From assembly GCA_030621995.1 (NCBI GenBank), contig JAUXGP010000099.1:1-6312 (forward strand): a stretch of DNA of 6,312 bases, read 5' to 3'. This DNA is from Psychrilyobacter sp. Its GTDB lineage: Bacteria > Fusobacteriota > Fusobacteriia > Fusobacteriales > Fusobacteriaceae. A program made the translations under genes and the position numbers. Below, one piece after another: positions 5,879 to 6,312 of the stretch (positions within the stretch are counted from its first letter, which is position 1; each line of letters starts with the position of its first letter). The notes under the pieces were generated by a model. The model was given only the letters and a program-made list of their open reading frames with translations, was not told the origin of the DNA and searched no databases.

Positions 5879-6280
5879 TTATTTAACATAAAATTCTTTT
5901 TTAGAAAGAACCATCTCATCTTCATCTACTACCTCTACAGACCATTTTCCGGATAAGAATAAGTTTTTACTGGACCAAGTTCTCCACCTGGGTCCTGATA
6001 TTTTTAACGGAACACTGGCCATGAGGGTTTTTTCACCATTTTCTTCTAAAAAATACCAATTGTGATAGATAGTTTTTTCCTCTCCTATATCTTTAAACTC
6101 GGTATAAAAATATCCTTGGGAATATAGTTTAAAGCTGTCCATGATTTTTACAGGTTCTTTTTCCATAATTTCATTGGTTAAAACCGCCCTATCTAAACGA
6201 TAAGAGTTTTCACCATTGGGTTTTCCATAGGCTGTAAGGGTTCCAAGAATAATCAGCATACTTATCAATAATTTTTTCAT
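5879..6280 (-). CDS. Small secreted DUF2914-family protein
   Basis: A 133-residue protein. Residues 1-19 form a signal peptide (MKKLLISMLIILGTLTAYG), with no lipobox Cys, so the mature chain of about 114 residues should be periplasmic or exported. It matches my recollection of DUF2914 domains: an N-terminal LDRAVLTNEIMEKEPV (29-44), HNWYF (73-77), then the hallmark GPRWRTWSSKNL (96-107) and GKWSVEVVDED (111-121) near the C-terminus. The predicted fold is a small beta-sandwich. DUF2914 has no established biochemical function that I know of. The start is well supported: AAAGGAGG (6288-6295 on this strand) lies 7 nt before the ATG. It converges on the export unit and is separated from it by the hairpin terminator, so it is not part of that operon. 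A functional link to the exporter is possible but not shown. Confidence 0.8.
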   Translation of the reverse strand: MKKLLISMLIILGTLTAYGKPNGENSYRLDRAVLTNEIMEKEPVKIMDSFKLYSQGYFYTEFKDIGEEKTIYHNWYFLEENGEKTLMASVPLKISGPRWRTWSSKNLFLSGKWSVEVVDEDEMVLSKKEFYVK

Positions 6281-6303
6281 AAATTTTCCTCCTTTAAATA
6301 GTT

Positions 6304-6309
6304 GTTATA
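6304..6309 (-). promoter_or_regulatory. Possible -10 box of the DUF2914 gene at the window edge
   Basis: Read on the minus strand, TATAAC lies about 8 bp before the AAAGGAGG ribosome binding site of the DUF2914 gene. The matching -35 region would be outside the window, so only half of the promoter can be judged. Confidence 0.25.
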
Positions 6310-6312
6310 TAA

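Noticed and set aside
1..6312. CRISPR array, tRNA/rRNA gene, insertion sequence or phage attachment site
   Set aside because: No regularly spaced repeats, cloverleaf-like segments, transposase fragments or paired terminal repeats were found by reading both strands.

Overview
The window is AT-rich DNA with strong GGAGG-type ribosome binding sites. Two of its genes encode proteins only a two-membrane cell would need: a signal-peptide-bearing beta-barrel that ends in Phe, and a LolA-like periplasmic protein. Low GC, Lys/Ile/Asn-rich proteins and diderm envelope genes together best fit a fusobacterium, perhaps one of the Ilyobacter/Propionigenium/Psychrilyobacter type. This is an inference from composition and gene content; no marker gene confirms it.

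Layout. Positions 1-110 are non-coding and hold what looks like the right half of an upstream terminator hairpin, then a near-consensus promoter (TTGACA, 17 bp, TATTAT). An 18-bp palindrome (111-128) sits on the predicted transcription start. A co-directional run of four genes follows: a TetR-family regulator (200-781), an RND/MMPL-type inner-membrane exporter of the COG1033/HAE3 kind (793-3450), a LolA-like periplasmic protein (3463-4287) and a DUF1302-like outer-membrane beta-barrel (4397-5755). The first three genes are nearly contiguous. The barrel follows a 109-bp spacer that holds a GC-richer hairpin and a possible secondary -10 element. A strong hairpin terminator (5793-5845) closes the run. 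Facing it on the minus strand is a small secreted DUF2914 protein (5879-6280).

How the genes may work together. The set reads as a self-regulated, envelope-spanning export module. The RND protein would move a hydrophobic substrate out of or across the inner membrane, the LolA-like protein would carry it through the periplasm, and the barrel would insert it into or pass it through the outer membrane. The TetR protein would shut the unit down through the palindrome at its own promoter until it binds a ligand. No membrane-fusion protein or TolC-type channel is present, so this is not a classical AcrAB-TolC pump. The substrate cannot be read from the sequence.

The most unusual feature is that the exporter's second periplasmic loop and the mature N-terminus of the barrel both carry a short, acidic, Phe-punctuated low-complexity tract (SFEED/SFEDG units in one, EFNDFDDF in the other). 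These could be matching docking motifs for a shared partner such as the LolA-like carrier.
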